Shown in pieces: positions 39,989 to 48,408 of a stretch of DNA of 51,358 bases. The notes beneath the pieces are model-generated. The model ran no database searches and was not told the origin of the DNA. It saw nothing but the letters and a program-made list of their open reading frames with translations. Made by a program: the position numbers and the translations under genes. How positions within the stretch are numbered: the stretch's first letter is position 1; the number at the start of each line of letters is the position of its first letter. Source of the stretch: Streptosporangiaceae bacterium. GTDB lineage: Bacteria > Actinomycetota > Actinomycetes > Streptosporangiales > Streptosporangiaceae. The DNA is taken from the NCBI GenBank assembly GCA_019245115.1, contig JAFARZ010000135.1:1-51358 (forward strand), read 5' to 3'.

Positions 39989-40043
39989 CGTCGTAAAGTG
40001 CGCGGGCCGGGCCGGTGGAGGAGCTGCTGGCGGGTGAGCCGTC

Positions 40044-40062
40044 GCGCCACCGTCCGTTCGTT
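40044..40062. repeat. Post-stop repeat R3 (CCACCGTCCGTTCGTT)
   Basis: The 16-base arm of the terminator at 14278 is present exactly, 58 bases after the cyclase-like gene stop, without its reverse-complement partner. Confidence 0.6.
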
Positions 40063-40238
40063 GTAATCGGGCTATTTGTGGCATCAGATTGCCATGATGC
40101 GGTTTACCGGCGCAATGGATAACTTGGAGTCCTGTCGGCTGGTGTCGGCCTTTGTGACGCTTTCACCACTGTGGTTTTGCGCTTCGTATGAGGCAGGCTT
40201 GCTGGCAGTCCGCAGGCAAATTCCGCAGGGAGGCAGCA

Positions 40239-40979
40239 GTGATCATCGGCGGTTGGCTGCGGGAGCGGCGCCTGGCGCGGGGCTGGGGAAAGGCGGAGAT
40301 GGCCCGGCGCCTGCACGCGGCGATGCTGGCCAGGAGCGGCGCGGCGCCTGCCGTGCGGAGCATTACCCGCAGTCTTGGGGGCTGGGAAGGCAGCGGCCGG
40401 TGCCCGCAGGACCGCTGGGTGGCGGTGATCTGCCAGGTCTTCGGCGTCGAGCTGGAGGATTTCCCCGCCCGGACGGGTGGGAGCGCGTGGCCAGATACGA
40501 CGGCCGCGCTGGCCGCCGATGACTCCCGCGCCTGGGTGGGAGTGGCGCGCACGCTGCTCGAGCGGATCGGGCCGGGGAAGCTGCAGCCCGGCGACCCGCT
40601 GCCGCACGCCACCGATGTCGCCCGTGAGAGCGGCGTGTCGGTGCCCACTGCCCGCCGGGGCTACACCTACCTGAGGGACCGGGGGATCATCTGCTACCGG
40701 GCCGGGATCGGGTACCAGGTCAGCGGCGATCGTGTTGACGGTGCTCACCGGGCGGACGCGCGCAGCGCCGATGACTGGTTCCTGGACGCGCTGCGGCTGG
40801 CGTGGGGCGCGGCGTACCGGATCAGCATCGCCGACGGGGTGTGGCGGGCGTGGCGGCTGGATGATCGAGGGGAGCCGATCGCCGCGGCCGGCCCCCGCGA
40901 ATTGAACGCCGCGATCCGGGAGGACCACCTGCGGTGGCTTGTCCTGTCGCAAGGTTCCGCGCTGGCGGGGGCACGATAA
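40239..40979 (+). CDS. Xre-type HTH plus GntR winged-helix regulator
   Basis: The 246-residue protein starts at a GTG after CAGGGAGG. Residues about 1-75 are Cro/CI-like ('VIIGGWLRERRLARGWGKAEMARRLHAAMLARSG', 'SLGGWEGSGRCPQDRWVAVICQVFGVELEDF'). Residues about 100-165 form a GntR-type winged helix ('LLERIGPGKLQPGDPLPHATDVARESGVSVPTARRGYTYLRDRGIICYRAGIGYQV'). A short C-terminal domain follows. Two DNA-binding domains in one polypeptide are seen in Streptomyces-type regulators of conjugation and differentiation (KorSA-like), so a link with mobile DNA is possible. Targets unknown. Confidence 0.75.
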   Translation: MIIGGWLRERRLARGWGKAEMARRLHAAMLARSGAAPAVRSITRSLGGWEGSGRCPQDRWVAVICQVFGVELEDFPARTGGSAWPDTTAALAADDSRAWVGVARTLLERIGPGKLQPGDPLPHATDVARESGVSVPTARRGYTYLRDRGIICYRAGIGYQVSGDRVDGAHRADARSADDWFLDALRLAWGAAYRISIADGVWRAWRLDDRGEPIAAAGPRELNAAIREDHLRWLVLSQGSALAGAR

Positions 40980-41027
40980 ACGCGGGGTGCGTGGAAGCTC
41001 CGGAGGGTGGTCACCTGGTGGAGGGGT

Positions 41028-41046
41028 CACCACCGCCGTTTGTTCA
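41028..41046. repeat. Post-stop repeat R4 (CACCACCGCCGTTTGTT)
   Basis: A one-base variant of the R2 element lies 48 bases after the regulator stop and can pair partly with GTGGCGG at 41049-41055 to make a small hairpin. Confidence 0.5.
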
Positions 41047-41163
41047 AAGTGGCGGCCTGATGAGACAGCTGCGGCAGCGGGCTGCGGCGGAGGTAGGAAT
41101 GGCTGACGATTCGCAATAAGCACGCCGCCGGGTCGCCTATCGAGCGACCCGCCTGGCGTACCT

Positions 41164-41499
41164 CTACTGCTGCGTTGCCGTCTTGAACTTGACAACCAGT
41201 TCCGCTGGTATGCGGCCGCGTTCCTTAACCGCGAGGCCTTGCGACCTGGCCCAGGCACGGACTTCGGTGTTATTCACACCGTTCGCGCCTGGCTGCCGCC
41301 GGCCGCGGTTTGGCCGCCGCGAACCGGGTCCCCGCCGGGCCGCGTCGACATACTGCGCAAGCGACTTCCGAAGCGCTTCCGCGTGCGTTGTGCTGAGGTC
41401 GATCTCGTAGTCGGTACCGTCAAGCCCGAACCGGACAGTACCTTCGGCCTCGCTGCCATCGAGATCGTCGATGAACAGTGTCTGTATCTTCTGGGCCAT
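41164..41499 (-). CDS. lsr2: Lsr2-family nucleoid-associated protein
   Basis: The 111-residue product starts at an ATG after AAAGGAGA and matches Lsr2: N-terminal dimerisation domain ('MAQKIQTLFIDDLDGSEAEGTVRFGLDGTDYEIDLSTTHAEALRKSLAQYVDAARR'), a basic linker and a C-terminal AT-rich DNA-binding domain ('TEVRAWARSQGLAVKERGRIPAELVVKF') with the minor-groove RGR at residues 94-96. Lsr2 silences horizontally acquired AT-rich DNA. Actinobacteria usually have one or two copies; whether this is the housekeeping copy cannot be told. Its setting among lower-GC accessory genes fits a local silencer role. Confidence 0.93.
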   Translation of the reverse strand: MAQKIQTLFIDDLDGSEAEGTVRFGLDGTDYEIDLSTTHAEALRKSLAQYVDAARRGPGSRRPNRGRRQPGANGVNNTEVRAWARSQGLAVKERGRIPAELVVKFKTATQQ

Positions 41500-41700
41500 C
41501 TGAGTTCTCCTTTCTCTTACTCTTAATTTGTATGTTAGCGCAAACATCCGTGTACTGTGATCCAATCTCGAAGGCGAAAACCGGCCCGCTGAGGGTGCAT
41601 ATGCGACGCCAGGCCAGGTGGATGGGAACATCTCCAGGAAGCGATTTCGGCGGGATCTTGGCCGGTGCTGCGCGATAGTCATTTGGTGCAGTCGCCGAAA

Positions 41701-41850
41701 CTATAGTGAATTCTGGCGCTGAGCCACCCGAAGCCCAAGCGTGCTGACAGAAGTAGCGGCCTGGGCAAGGGCGACGATACGGCGCCGTTCCGCGCCGTAC
41801 TCGTTCTCCAGCCGGGCGAGTATCGGGTGGATGGTCCCGGTCGGAAGTCC
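41701..41850 (-). pseudogene. PadR-family regulator fragment
   Basis: A minus-strand frame ending in TAG at 41701 reads 'GLPTGTIHPILARLENEYGAERRRIVALAQAATSVSTLGLRVAQRQ'. 'GTIHPILARLE' is the recognition segment of PadR winged helices ('GTIYPILxRLE'), but the preceding helix and the rest of the domain are missing. It is a short remnant. Confidence 0.45.
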
Positions 41851-41933
41851 CGCGCGGCCACCTGAAGAAGATCGGGTCCTGCCGATGAGTTTCCTGTCCG
41901 GGTGCGTCTACCTCAGCGATGGCAAGGGAGGAC

Positions 41934-42053
41934 ATGATGTTCAAGGTTGAGCCCTCGGCGCTCGGGGAGTATTCCGCGGCAGATCCCGGCAACGCTGGCC
42001 TGCGCGGTGCTGGACGGCGATCCGGGACCACCGATGAGCGGGAGGCGCTGTGA
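41934..42053 (+). CDS. Possible 39-residue leader peptide of the monooxygenase gene
   Basis: Tandem ATGs (41934, 41937) follow AAGGGAGG and open a 39-residue frame ('MMFKVEPSALGEYS' and onward) whose TGA overlaps the GTG of the monooxygenase by two bases. It may be a translational coupler or the remnant of a longer protein. No family is recognised. Confidence 0.4.
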   Translation: MMFKVEPSALGEYSAADPGNAGLRGAGRRSGTTDEREAL

Positions 42054-43276
42054 GCAGCGCCAGGGTGCTGGTGGCGGGAGCGAGCATCGCGGGGCCCGCG
42101 CTGGCCCACTGGCTGCGCCGGCGGGGGGCCGAGGTGACCGTGGTGGAGCGGGCCCCCGGGCTGCGTCCCGGTGGGCAGGCGGTGGACGCGCGCGGGGTGG
42201 CCAAGGAGGTCATCGCGCGGATGGGCCTGGACGCGGCGGTGCGTGCGGCCTGCACCGAGACCGCCGGCGCGCACATGGTGGACGTGGACGGCAACGTGCT
42301 GGAGACCTACCGCGCGGACGACGAAGGCGGCGACGGGTACATCTCGGAGATCGAGATCCTGCGCGGGGATCTGTCCCAGGTGCTCTATGACGACACCCGC
42401 GACGGTGCCGAGTACGTCTTCAGCGACCAGATCGCCGGGCTCACCCAGGACGCGGACGGGGTCGACGTGGCCTTCGCGGGCGGCGGCCGCAGGCGCTTCG
42501 ACCTGGTAGTCGGGGCGGACGGGCTGCACTCACCGCTGCGCGCGATGGTCTTCGGGCCGCATGAGCGGTTCGTCCGCCACCTCGGGCACGTGCTGGCCTT
42601 CTACAGCGTGCCCAACGAGTTCGGGCTGGACCGCTGGCTGGTCGAGTACCAGGAGTCTGGGTCCGGGCGCTCCGCCCTCCTGCGGCCCATCCAGGACGCC
42701 ACCCGGGGTATGGCCATGTTCTCCTTCCCCGCGGCCGGCTTCGACATCGACTACCGCGACATCGAGGCCTGCAAGCGCCTGCTGCGCGAGCGGATGGCTG
42801 GCCTTGGCTGGCTGGCCCCGCGCATCCTCGGGCACCTGGACGACACCCCGGACTTCTACCTCGACCAGGTCGCCCAGGTGGTGATGGACCGCTGGTCGAG
42901 CGGACGGGTGGGGCTGCTCGGAGACGCGGCGTTCAGCTCGTCGCCGCTGTCCGGGCAGGGCACCGGGCTGGCCCTGGTCGGCGCCTACCTGCTGGCGGGC
43001 GAGCTGGCCGCCGCCGGGTGGGACCCGCAGGCCGGGTTCGCCGCCTACCAGGCGCGGATGCGCTCGTTCGTCGAGGCCAACCAGGAGATCGGCCGGCTGA
43101 ACGCACGCAGCCGCGACGTCCCCGGACCGGACGCCGAGCCGGGCCTCGCGCCCGAAGACTGGCCCATCGAGCTGATCGAGCGCGCGATCAACGGCGTCGA
43201 GCTGCCCGCCTACGCGGGGGTGCCGGACTCCGGGGCCCCGGCCGGACCACCGGTCACCTCGCGGGCCCTGTCGTAG
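42050..43276 (+). CDS. FAD-dependent monooxygenase (PHBH/TetX-like)
   Basis: The 408-residue flavoprotein has the Rossmann dinucleotide fold at the start ('ARVLVAGASIAGPALAHWLRRRGAEVTVVERAPGLRPGGQAVDARG', motif GxSIAG), the 'DLVVGADGLHSPLR' DG motif and the 'GRVGLLGDAAFSSSPLSGQGTGLALVGAYLLAGEL' GD motif that binds the flavin ribityl chain. This is a group A aromatic-type hydroxylase. It starts at a GTG overlapping the short upstream frame. Known relatives modify polyketides or inactivate antibiotics such as tetracyclines and rifamycins, but the substrate here cannot be assigned. No biosynthetic cluster surrounds it. Confidence 0.9.
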   Translation: MSSARVLVAGASIAGPALAHWLRRRGAEVTVVERAPGLRPGGQAVDARGVAKEVIARMGLDAAVRAACTETAGAHMVDVDGNVLETYRADDEGGDGYISEIEILRGDLSQVLYDDTRDGAEYVFSDQIAGLTQDADGVDVAFAGGGRRRFDLVVGADGLHSPLRAMVFGPHERFVRHLGHVLAFYSVPNEFGLDRWLVEYQESGSGRSALLRPIQDATRGMAMFSFPAAGFDIDYRDIEACKRLLRERMAGLGWLAPRILGHLDDTPDFYLDQVAQVVMDRWSSGRVGLLGDAAFSSSPLSGQGTGLALVGAYLLAGELAAAGWDPQAGFAAYQARMRSFVEANQEIGRLNARSRDVPGPDAEPGLAPEDWPIELIERAINGVELPAYAGVPDSGAPAGPPVTSRALS

Positions 43277-43375
43277 GCCGCCCCCACCCGTGGCCGGGCG
43301 GGATTGGAGGGGAGAGGCTGAAGCACTGTGCACACTCGGGCAGCTTCTCCTGGGACAACGCACTCTACGCGTGCC

Positions 43376-43681
43376 ATGGCGCACTACCGCCGTGCCCTCA
43401 GCTGCTACCAGCAGATCGGCCACCAGATAGGCGAAGCGCAAGCACTGAACGGAATCGGCGCGACACTGTACGCGATGGGATAACCGGAACAGGCATGCGA
43501 CCAGCACCGGGCTGCCCTTGCCATCGCCAGCCGCAGCGGCGACCTCTACGAGCAAGCCCATGCATATGAGGCACTCGCCCGCAGCCATGCCGCTACCGGC
43601 GACAACCGCCAGGCACGCCTGAACCGGCTGACCGCGCTGACTCTCTGCCCGGACGACAAAGACCCTAACGACGCGGAGTAA
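43376..43681 (+). pseudogene. C-terminal TPR fragment of a SARP/AfsR-type regulator with in-frame stop
   Basis: The frame reads 'MAHYRRALSCYQQIGHQIGEAQALNGIGATLYAMG', a TAA codon, then 'PEQACDQHRAALAIASRSGDLYEQAHAYEALARSHAATGDNRQA'. This is the TPR tail of AfsR/SARP-like regulators, and the stop replaces a Gln-like codon at 43481-43483. The N-terminal DNA-binding and NTPase parts are missing. Downstream, CCGCCTAGGCGG (43748-43759) is a perfect 12-bp palindrome in an otherwise gene-free gap up to 43872. Confidence 0.65.
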
Positions 43682-43872
43682 CCGAATTCCACTCAAGCCG
43701 CCATTCAGATCGCTGCCGACTCTGCGCGGTTCGGGTGACGGTACTGGCCGCCTAGGCGGGGACGCAGATGATCCAATTCTGGGGAGCCACTGGCGTTCCG
43801 GTTCAGAAAACGCCGAACTGCCGTTGCGCTCATCGAAATATCGGCTCTTCGTGACACCCGCGGGAGCCGTGC

Positions 43873-46800
43873 TCATCCCCCGGTGTGCGTATACGGCGCC
43901 CACAGGGATGGAGCCTCGCGGGTCTGGTTCCTGAGTCGGCGTGTGGCATGGTGGAGTGCCAGTGCGGCCCGGCCGATGTTCACTGGCTGGGTGCCGCTGT
44001 GCGTGAGATGGCGGTAGAAGTCGCTGGCGACCTCGACGGAGGCTGCGTCGCTGACCGGCCACAGGGTACCGATAACGTGCCGGTAGCCGGCCAGGTGGAA
44101 GGCGCCGGTGATGTGCACCGCCTCATTGGACAGTGCCGGGCTCGTCCGCGTCGTCTCACAGGCTGACAGGTAGGCGAGGCTGGCATCGAGCTGAAGTGCG
44201 CCTATGTCCGCGACCGTGAGAGGGTTTGCTTGATGGTCGTACAGGATGAGCTGGCCACCGGCCGGGTCGGACATGTCGGCGTACCCGTGGCAGGAGAAAT
44301 GGACGATGCTGTGCGACGGAAGCGCTTGCATTACAGCGCTGCGGGTGGGGCGGGCGAGGACGGTGGCGTCCGGGATGCAGTCTTTGACAGCGTCGGTCTC
44401 TGCTGACACGCCTGCCAGGTACTGAGTGCCTGGCGCGTCAGGAACGGGTACGACCAGCGTCCTGCCGGTGGCATCCCTAGCGTCGCGGGAGCGGGCATAG
44501 CTCAGCCCGCGAACGCTGGGGATGTATGAGGAAACCACGCGGTCGAGGACCGTGTCCCCGATATCATCGCCGGGCACGGCATTGAGGTAACGGCCGGCGG
44601 CATGCAGCGGCAGGTAGGCGAGAAGCCCGACCGGGCACCACCACACACGCGGCCAGGGGCCGTCTTCGGCGGGTGCTGTGGTGCAGCCGAGCGCCGACAG
44701 CACCGGCCCGCAGATTGCATCCCACTCCCAGCGCAGGACGTCAAGCATCTCAGCCTGAATGGACTCGAACGGCACGAGTCCGGTGACCAGCGCGCTCTCG
44801 GCCTCCAGCAGCCGCTGGGCCTGGCGGACGGCATCTGTTTCCGTCAGGAGCGGCAGCGGCACCGCGCGGACAGGAGCCGCCGGGTCCGGCGGGTCCGGAG
44901 TCAGGATAAGCGCGCCGCAGTGCCCCGGATTCGTGTACACGAAAACGACTGGCCCGTCCTTCGCGTGCGCGGTCAGCGTGCTGGCCGCGGGGGGCCGCAT
45001 GAAGTCGGCGAAGCCGCTGATGGCCCGGATCCTGGCCAGCAGGTTCTCCCAGGCTGCGCTGGCCGCCCGGCGTGCCTCCGCGAGACCGGAGTTGGGGTCC
45101 GCCAGTCCGGGCGCGGGAGCGCTTAGTATGCTGATGCGCTGCCGTGCCTGGTCGATTTCGTCGGCCAGCCGAGGATGGGCGGCGCGCAGCGTAGCCAGGT
45201 CGCTGCCCCGCGCATCGAGCTGGTCCGCGACGAGGATGCCGCGGGTCTGCTCGAGCAGTTCCGCCGCCCGGGCGGGTTTCCCCGCAGCCACGGCGGCAGC
45301 CGCGGCGTCTCCGGCAAACGACATCAGACGGCCCAGGCTGTGCTCCCGGTCAGCCCGCGCCAGGACAGCCGGGGCGAGCTGCGGCAGCAGCGTAACAGCT
45401 TCCTCCACATCAGTGAGCGCTTGGTGCACGGACCGGCCAGCGTCGGCGGGCAGCCTCGCGAGCGAGCGGTACGCCTCGAAGCGGACAAGCGCGGCCGCGG
45501 TTGCATCGTCGGCAGCGAGCTGGAACCAGCGGGCCGCCTCGGTCAGGACCGCGGCGTCGCCTGACCGTTCGTACTCGTCGCGGAGCACGTCCGCGAGGTT
45601 ATTACGGACCTCCGCTCGGTGCTTGCTGCCCGCAGGAGGGACAGCGGCCGCCCGCCTGCCGAGGTCTATGGCCTCCGCCAGCGCCGCGGCGTTCCCGGTC
45701 TGCCGGTAGGAGTAGTGCAGCGTCCCGCTTAGATTCGACAGGTTCCCCGCGTACTCGGGGTGACCGGCGGGAGTGACGCCGACGGCTGCCCGCGCGGTTT
45801 GCACGGTCTCTTCCAGGACGGCCGGGTCACGGTTCAGCCCGTGCTGCAGCCGCAAGGCGGCGCCAAGGTTGTTGAGGTAGCTGGCGCGCAACGGCGCGTC
45901 TGCGGGGGAGGCCGCGACAGCTGCTCGGCCTGCCTGCACCGCCTCGTCGATCGTCGCGGGCTGCCCCGTCCGCTCGAACATCACCTGTAGTGCCGTACCG
46001 AGGTTGCTGAGATGCCTCGCCTGGTCAGCATGGCCGACCGGCGTGGCGGCGACCGCCTCGCGCCCGGTCCGTACCGCCTCATCGAGTACGGCGCTGTCGC
46101 CGGTGCGGTGGTACAGGTACTCCAGGGCATTGCCGAGATTGGCGAGGACCGCCGCGCGGTCGGGATGGCCCTGGGGCGTGGTGGCGACGCAGTCGCGGCC
46201 AGCCTGCACCGCTTCTTGCAGCAGTGCGAGCTCACCGGTGCGCTGGAACACGGCAAGCAGCGCGGAACCGAGATTGTTCAGCCACTTCGGACGGTCAGGG
46301 TGACTGGCGGGCGTTGACTTGAGGGCCGCCCGGTAGCCGCGGACCGCCTCATCGAGCGATGAGGCATCTCCGGTCCGCTCGGCCAGAGTCTGCCTAACGG
46401 AGCTGAGGCTGCTCAGATAGCTGGCGCGGTCGGGGTGACTGTCCGGGAGCTCGCGGAGCGCTTCCTCAGCAAATCTTGCCTCCTCAGCCAGCAGCGACAT
46501 GTCTCCAGAGCGCTCGTATTCCAGCTGCAGGACGTTGACCAGGCTGTGCAGGCAGCGGGCCCGGTAGGGATGCCCCGACGGGGTGATGTCGGCTGCTTCA
46601 CGGGCGGCATCGATCGCTTCCCGTAGCACACGGCCGTTTCCGGTCCCCTCATACAGGTTCTGCAGGGTATTGCCGAGGTTGGTCAGGGTCGCGGCGCGCC
46701 CCGGATCGCCCGAAGGCATGGCATCAAGAGCATCACGGAGGACCCGTGCCGCCTCCGCTAGGACAGCCGCGTCCCCGGTGTGATCAGCGAGCCGCCTCAG

Positions 46801-47298
46801 GTAGATGCCGTAGTTGTTCAGGTAGATGATCCGGTCAGGATCGCCTTCCGGCGTGATGGCGACCGCATCGCGGGCGGCCTGGGCTGCTTCTTGGAGGACA
46901 GTCAGGTCACCGGTTTGGGAGAACCGCGCATCCAGAACGGCCGCGAGGCTGCTCAGGCTCCCAGCACGCTCCGGCCCGCTCCGGGTGGCGTCAACGGCAG
47001 CTCTGCCCATCCTGACCGCTTCTTCGAGCACGGCGGCATCCCCGGTCCGTTCGAACAGCAGCGTCAGCGCATTGACCAGGTTGCTCAGCTGGCCCCCGCG
47101 CGCCGAGGCAGGCAGCACGGGGGAAGACGCTACCCTGCGGAGCAGCTCGACTGCCTGGGCTAGGAGTTCCAGCTTCCCGGTGCGCTCGTACTTGATGACC
47201 AGCTCCACGCCCTGGTCTTTCCAGGCCTGCAGGTCACTTATGGTCACCTGCCCCGGCCCGTCAGCCGACCTGCGGTCAGGCTTTTTGAAGATTCCCAC
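43873..47298 (-). CDS. TPR-CHAT protease (caspase HetF associated with TPRs)
   Basis: The 1141-residue protein has about 12 to 13 TPR-like repeats of about 43 residues (roughly 30-640; recurring 'RTGDAAVLxEAVRxGRAAVxATPxGHPDRAxxLxNLGxAL'), a helical linker (640-820) and a C-terminal CHAT domain. The catalytic dyad is visible: His1004 in 'HSIVHFSCHGYADMSDP' and Cys1047 in 'LAYLSACETTRT', followed by 'HITGAFHLAGYRHVIGTLWPVSDAASVEVASDFYRHL'. CHAT proteins are caspase-like proteases; TPR-CHAT is the protease of the type III-E gRAMP complex, and others act in predicted conflict systems. The GTG at 47298 follows GGGAGGA; a longer in-frame start at 47355 lacks this. It is probably co-transcribed with the small gene at 47454-47813. 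Confidence 0.9.
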   Translation of the reverse strand: MGIFKKPDRRSADGPGQVTISDLQAWKDQGVELVIKYERTGKLELLAQAVELLRRVASSPVLPASARGGQLSNLVNALTLLFERTGDAAVLEEAVRMGRAAVDATRSGPERAGSLSSLAAVLDARFSQTGDLTVLQEAAQAARDAVAITPEGDPDRIIYLNNYGIYLRRLADHTGDAAVLAEAARVLRDALDAMPSGDPGRAATLTNLGNTLQNLYEGTGNGRVLREAIDAAREAADITPSGHPYRARCLHSLVNVLQLEYERSGDMSLLAEEARFAEEALRELPDSHPDRASYLSSLSSVRQTLAERTGDASSLDEAVRGYRAALKSTPASHPDRPKWLNNLGSALLAVFQRTGELALLQEAVQAGRDCVATTPQGHPDRAAVLANLGNALEYLYHRTGDSAVLDEAVRTGREAVAATPVGHADQARHLSNLGTALQVMFERTGQPATIDEAVQAGRAAVAASPADAPLRASYLNNLGAALRLQHGLNRDPAVLEETVQTARAAVGVTPAGHPEYAGNLSNLSGTLHYSYRQTGNAAALAEAIDLGRRAAAVPPAGSKHRAEVRNNLADVLRDEYERSGDAAVLTEAARWFQLAADDATAAALVRFEAYRSLARLPADAGRSVHQALTDVEEAVTLLPQLAPAVLARADREHSLGRLMSFAGDAAAAAVAAGKPARAAELLEQTRGILVADQLDARGSDLATLRAAHPRLADEIDQARQRISILSAPAPGLADPNSGLAEARRAASAAWENLLARIRAISGFADFMRPPAASTLTAHAKDGPVVFVYTNPGHCGALILTPDPPDPAAPVRAVPLPLLTETDAVRQAQRLLEAESALVTGLVPFESIQAEMLDVLRWEWDAICGPVLSALGCTTAPAEDGPWPRVWWCPVGLLAYLPLHAAGRYLNAVPGDDIGDTVLDRVVSSYIPSVRGLSYARSRDARDATGRTLVVPVPDAPGTQYLAGVSAETDAVKDCIPDATVLARPTRSAVMQALPSHSIVHFSCHGYADMSDPAGGQLILYDHQANPLTVADIGALQLDASLAYLSACETTRTSPALSNEAVHITGAFHLAGYRHVIGTLWPVSDAASVEVASDFYRHLTHSGTQPVNIGRAALALHHATRRLRNQTREAPSLWAPYTHTGG

Positions 47299-47453
47299 AG
47301 CTACCGTCCTCCCATGGGCTGTCGACCGTTTGCCTGGAGGTTTCTGGCGGCGCAATCGGATGCATCTACGTACCCGGGGCCTGGATTACCAGTGAGCACC
47401 GGAACGCAAGCATCCGAAAGAGATTAGGTCCGGCCACCGTGCTGGGCTTAGCC

Positions 47454-47813
47454 TCAGCCATTCTCGACCGGGAAAACCTTGATCAGGAAGTCCAGGACCT
47501 TATCCTGGCCTGCTTCGTCGTCCCGGCGCACTTTCAGTTCGTAGGGTTTTGCCGCACCGGGAACGCTGATGGTAACCGTCACAAGCTCATCTTTGCCTTT
47601 GCGCAGCCTGGCCCACAGCCGCGCCGCGAACTTGCGCACTGCGTCGGCTGCCACGAAGACCGTGACTATGGACGCGGCGGCGTTCACGTCGTCGACAGCG
47701 ACGCGGATCAGCTCGTCACCGATGCCGCGGATCTCATACGGCCGTACGGCCGCCTGGTCGTCGACGAGCTCCTGCGCCACATCTGCAGGAAGCAAGACCC
47801 GCGCGGAATTCAA
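47454..47813 (-). CDS. Small effector-associated-like (EACC1-like) protein upstream of TPR-CHAT
   Basis: The 119-residue product starts at a TTG preceded by GGGAGG five bases upstream, giving 'NSARVLLPADVAQELVDDQAAVRPYEIRGIGDELIRVAVDDVNAAASIVTVFVAADAVRKFAARLWARLRKGKDELVTVTISVPGA' and a C-terminal strand-rich tail. A mildly hydrophobic helix near residues 55-75 followed by a basic segment and a small beta-domain is the layout of effector-associated constant component proteins described beside effectors in actinobacterial NTP-dependent conflict systems. The match is by architecture only. It lies 155 bases upstream of the TPR-CHAT start on the same strand. Confidence 0.65.
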   Translation of the reverse strand: MNSARVLLPADVAQELVDDQAAVRPYEIRGIGDELIRVAVDDVNAAASIVTVFVAADAVRKFAARLWARLRKGKDELVTVTISVPGAAKPYELKVRRDDEAGQDKVLDFLIKVFPVENG

Positions 47814-48408
47814 TGGAGCCTCCCCCTCCCGCGACCGGCAGTCAATTCGCGTCTCCGCCGACCACGTCCCTGCCACCTATTAAACGTCACACCGCCCGGG
47901 ACGTACCGCAGTTCTCCGTAATCTGAGATTTTCCCGCGATGGGCATGCCTCGTTCCGCCAGACACTGACCGCCGTGCCGTTACCCGAAGCCTCCCGGGAT
48001 GCGCCCGTGCCGGCCAGTGGCGGACCACCTCAAGCCCAGCCCTAAACCGGCACCAGCAGCGGTCACACGCCGACCGCGCCGACCGCAAGCGTCCCCGGTT
48101 CCTGAAGCCCAGACAGGCGTCGGCGAGGGTGGGCCCCGCTAACCACATAAGCACCTGATCTGCGCGCTATCGCAAACCGGCGCTTCAGAACCCAGCCAAC
48201 GCCAGAACGGCGGATATCGAGTGCCGGTTCGTACTGCCAGTGACGCTCTGTCGCCGCTACAGCTGCCTGTTTGGCGGCCCTTAGCAGAAGCTAGGGGCGC
48301 GCCAGGCGAGTCACGGCGGGAAAGGCCGCGGCCACCGGGCCCTGGAACACGCCGCCGCATCTGCAGGGACGGGCGGCCGTGGCAGCGGGCTGGCGGAGGG
48401 GCACTGGC
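47814..48408. other. Intergenic stretch, no supported gene
   Basis: The stretch holds the promoter side of the minus-strand CHAT locus. Several open frames exist but they are Arg/Pro/Gly-rich shadows without ribosome binding sites. No hairpin with a T-tract stands out. Confidence 0.4.

Noticed and set aside
41420..42529. A 369-codon minus-strand frame across Lsr2 upstream and the monooxygenase
   Set aside because: It has no recognisable domain and is explained by antisense GC skew of the monooxygenase gene.
42530..44062. A 510-codon minus-strand frame antisense to the monooxygenase
   Set aside because: Composition and lack of a ribosome binding site mark it as a shadow frame; it also overlaps the real CHAT stop.
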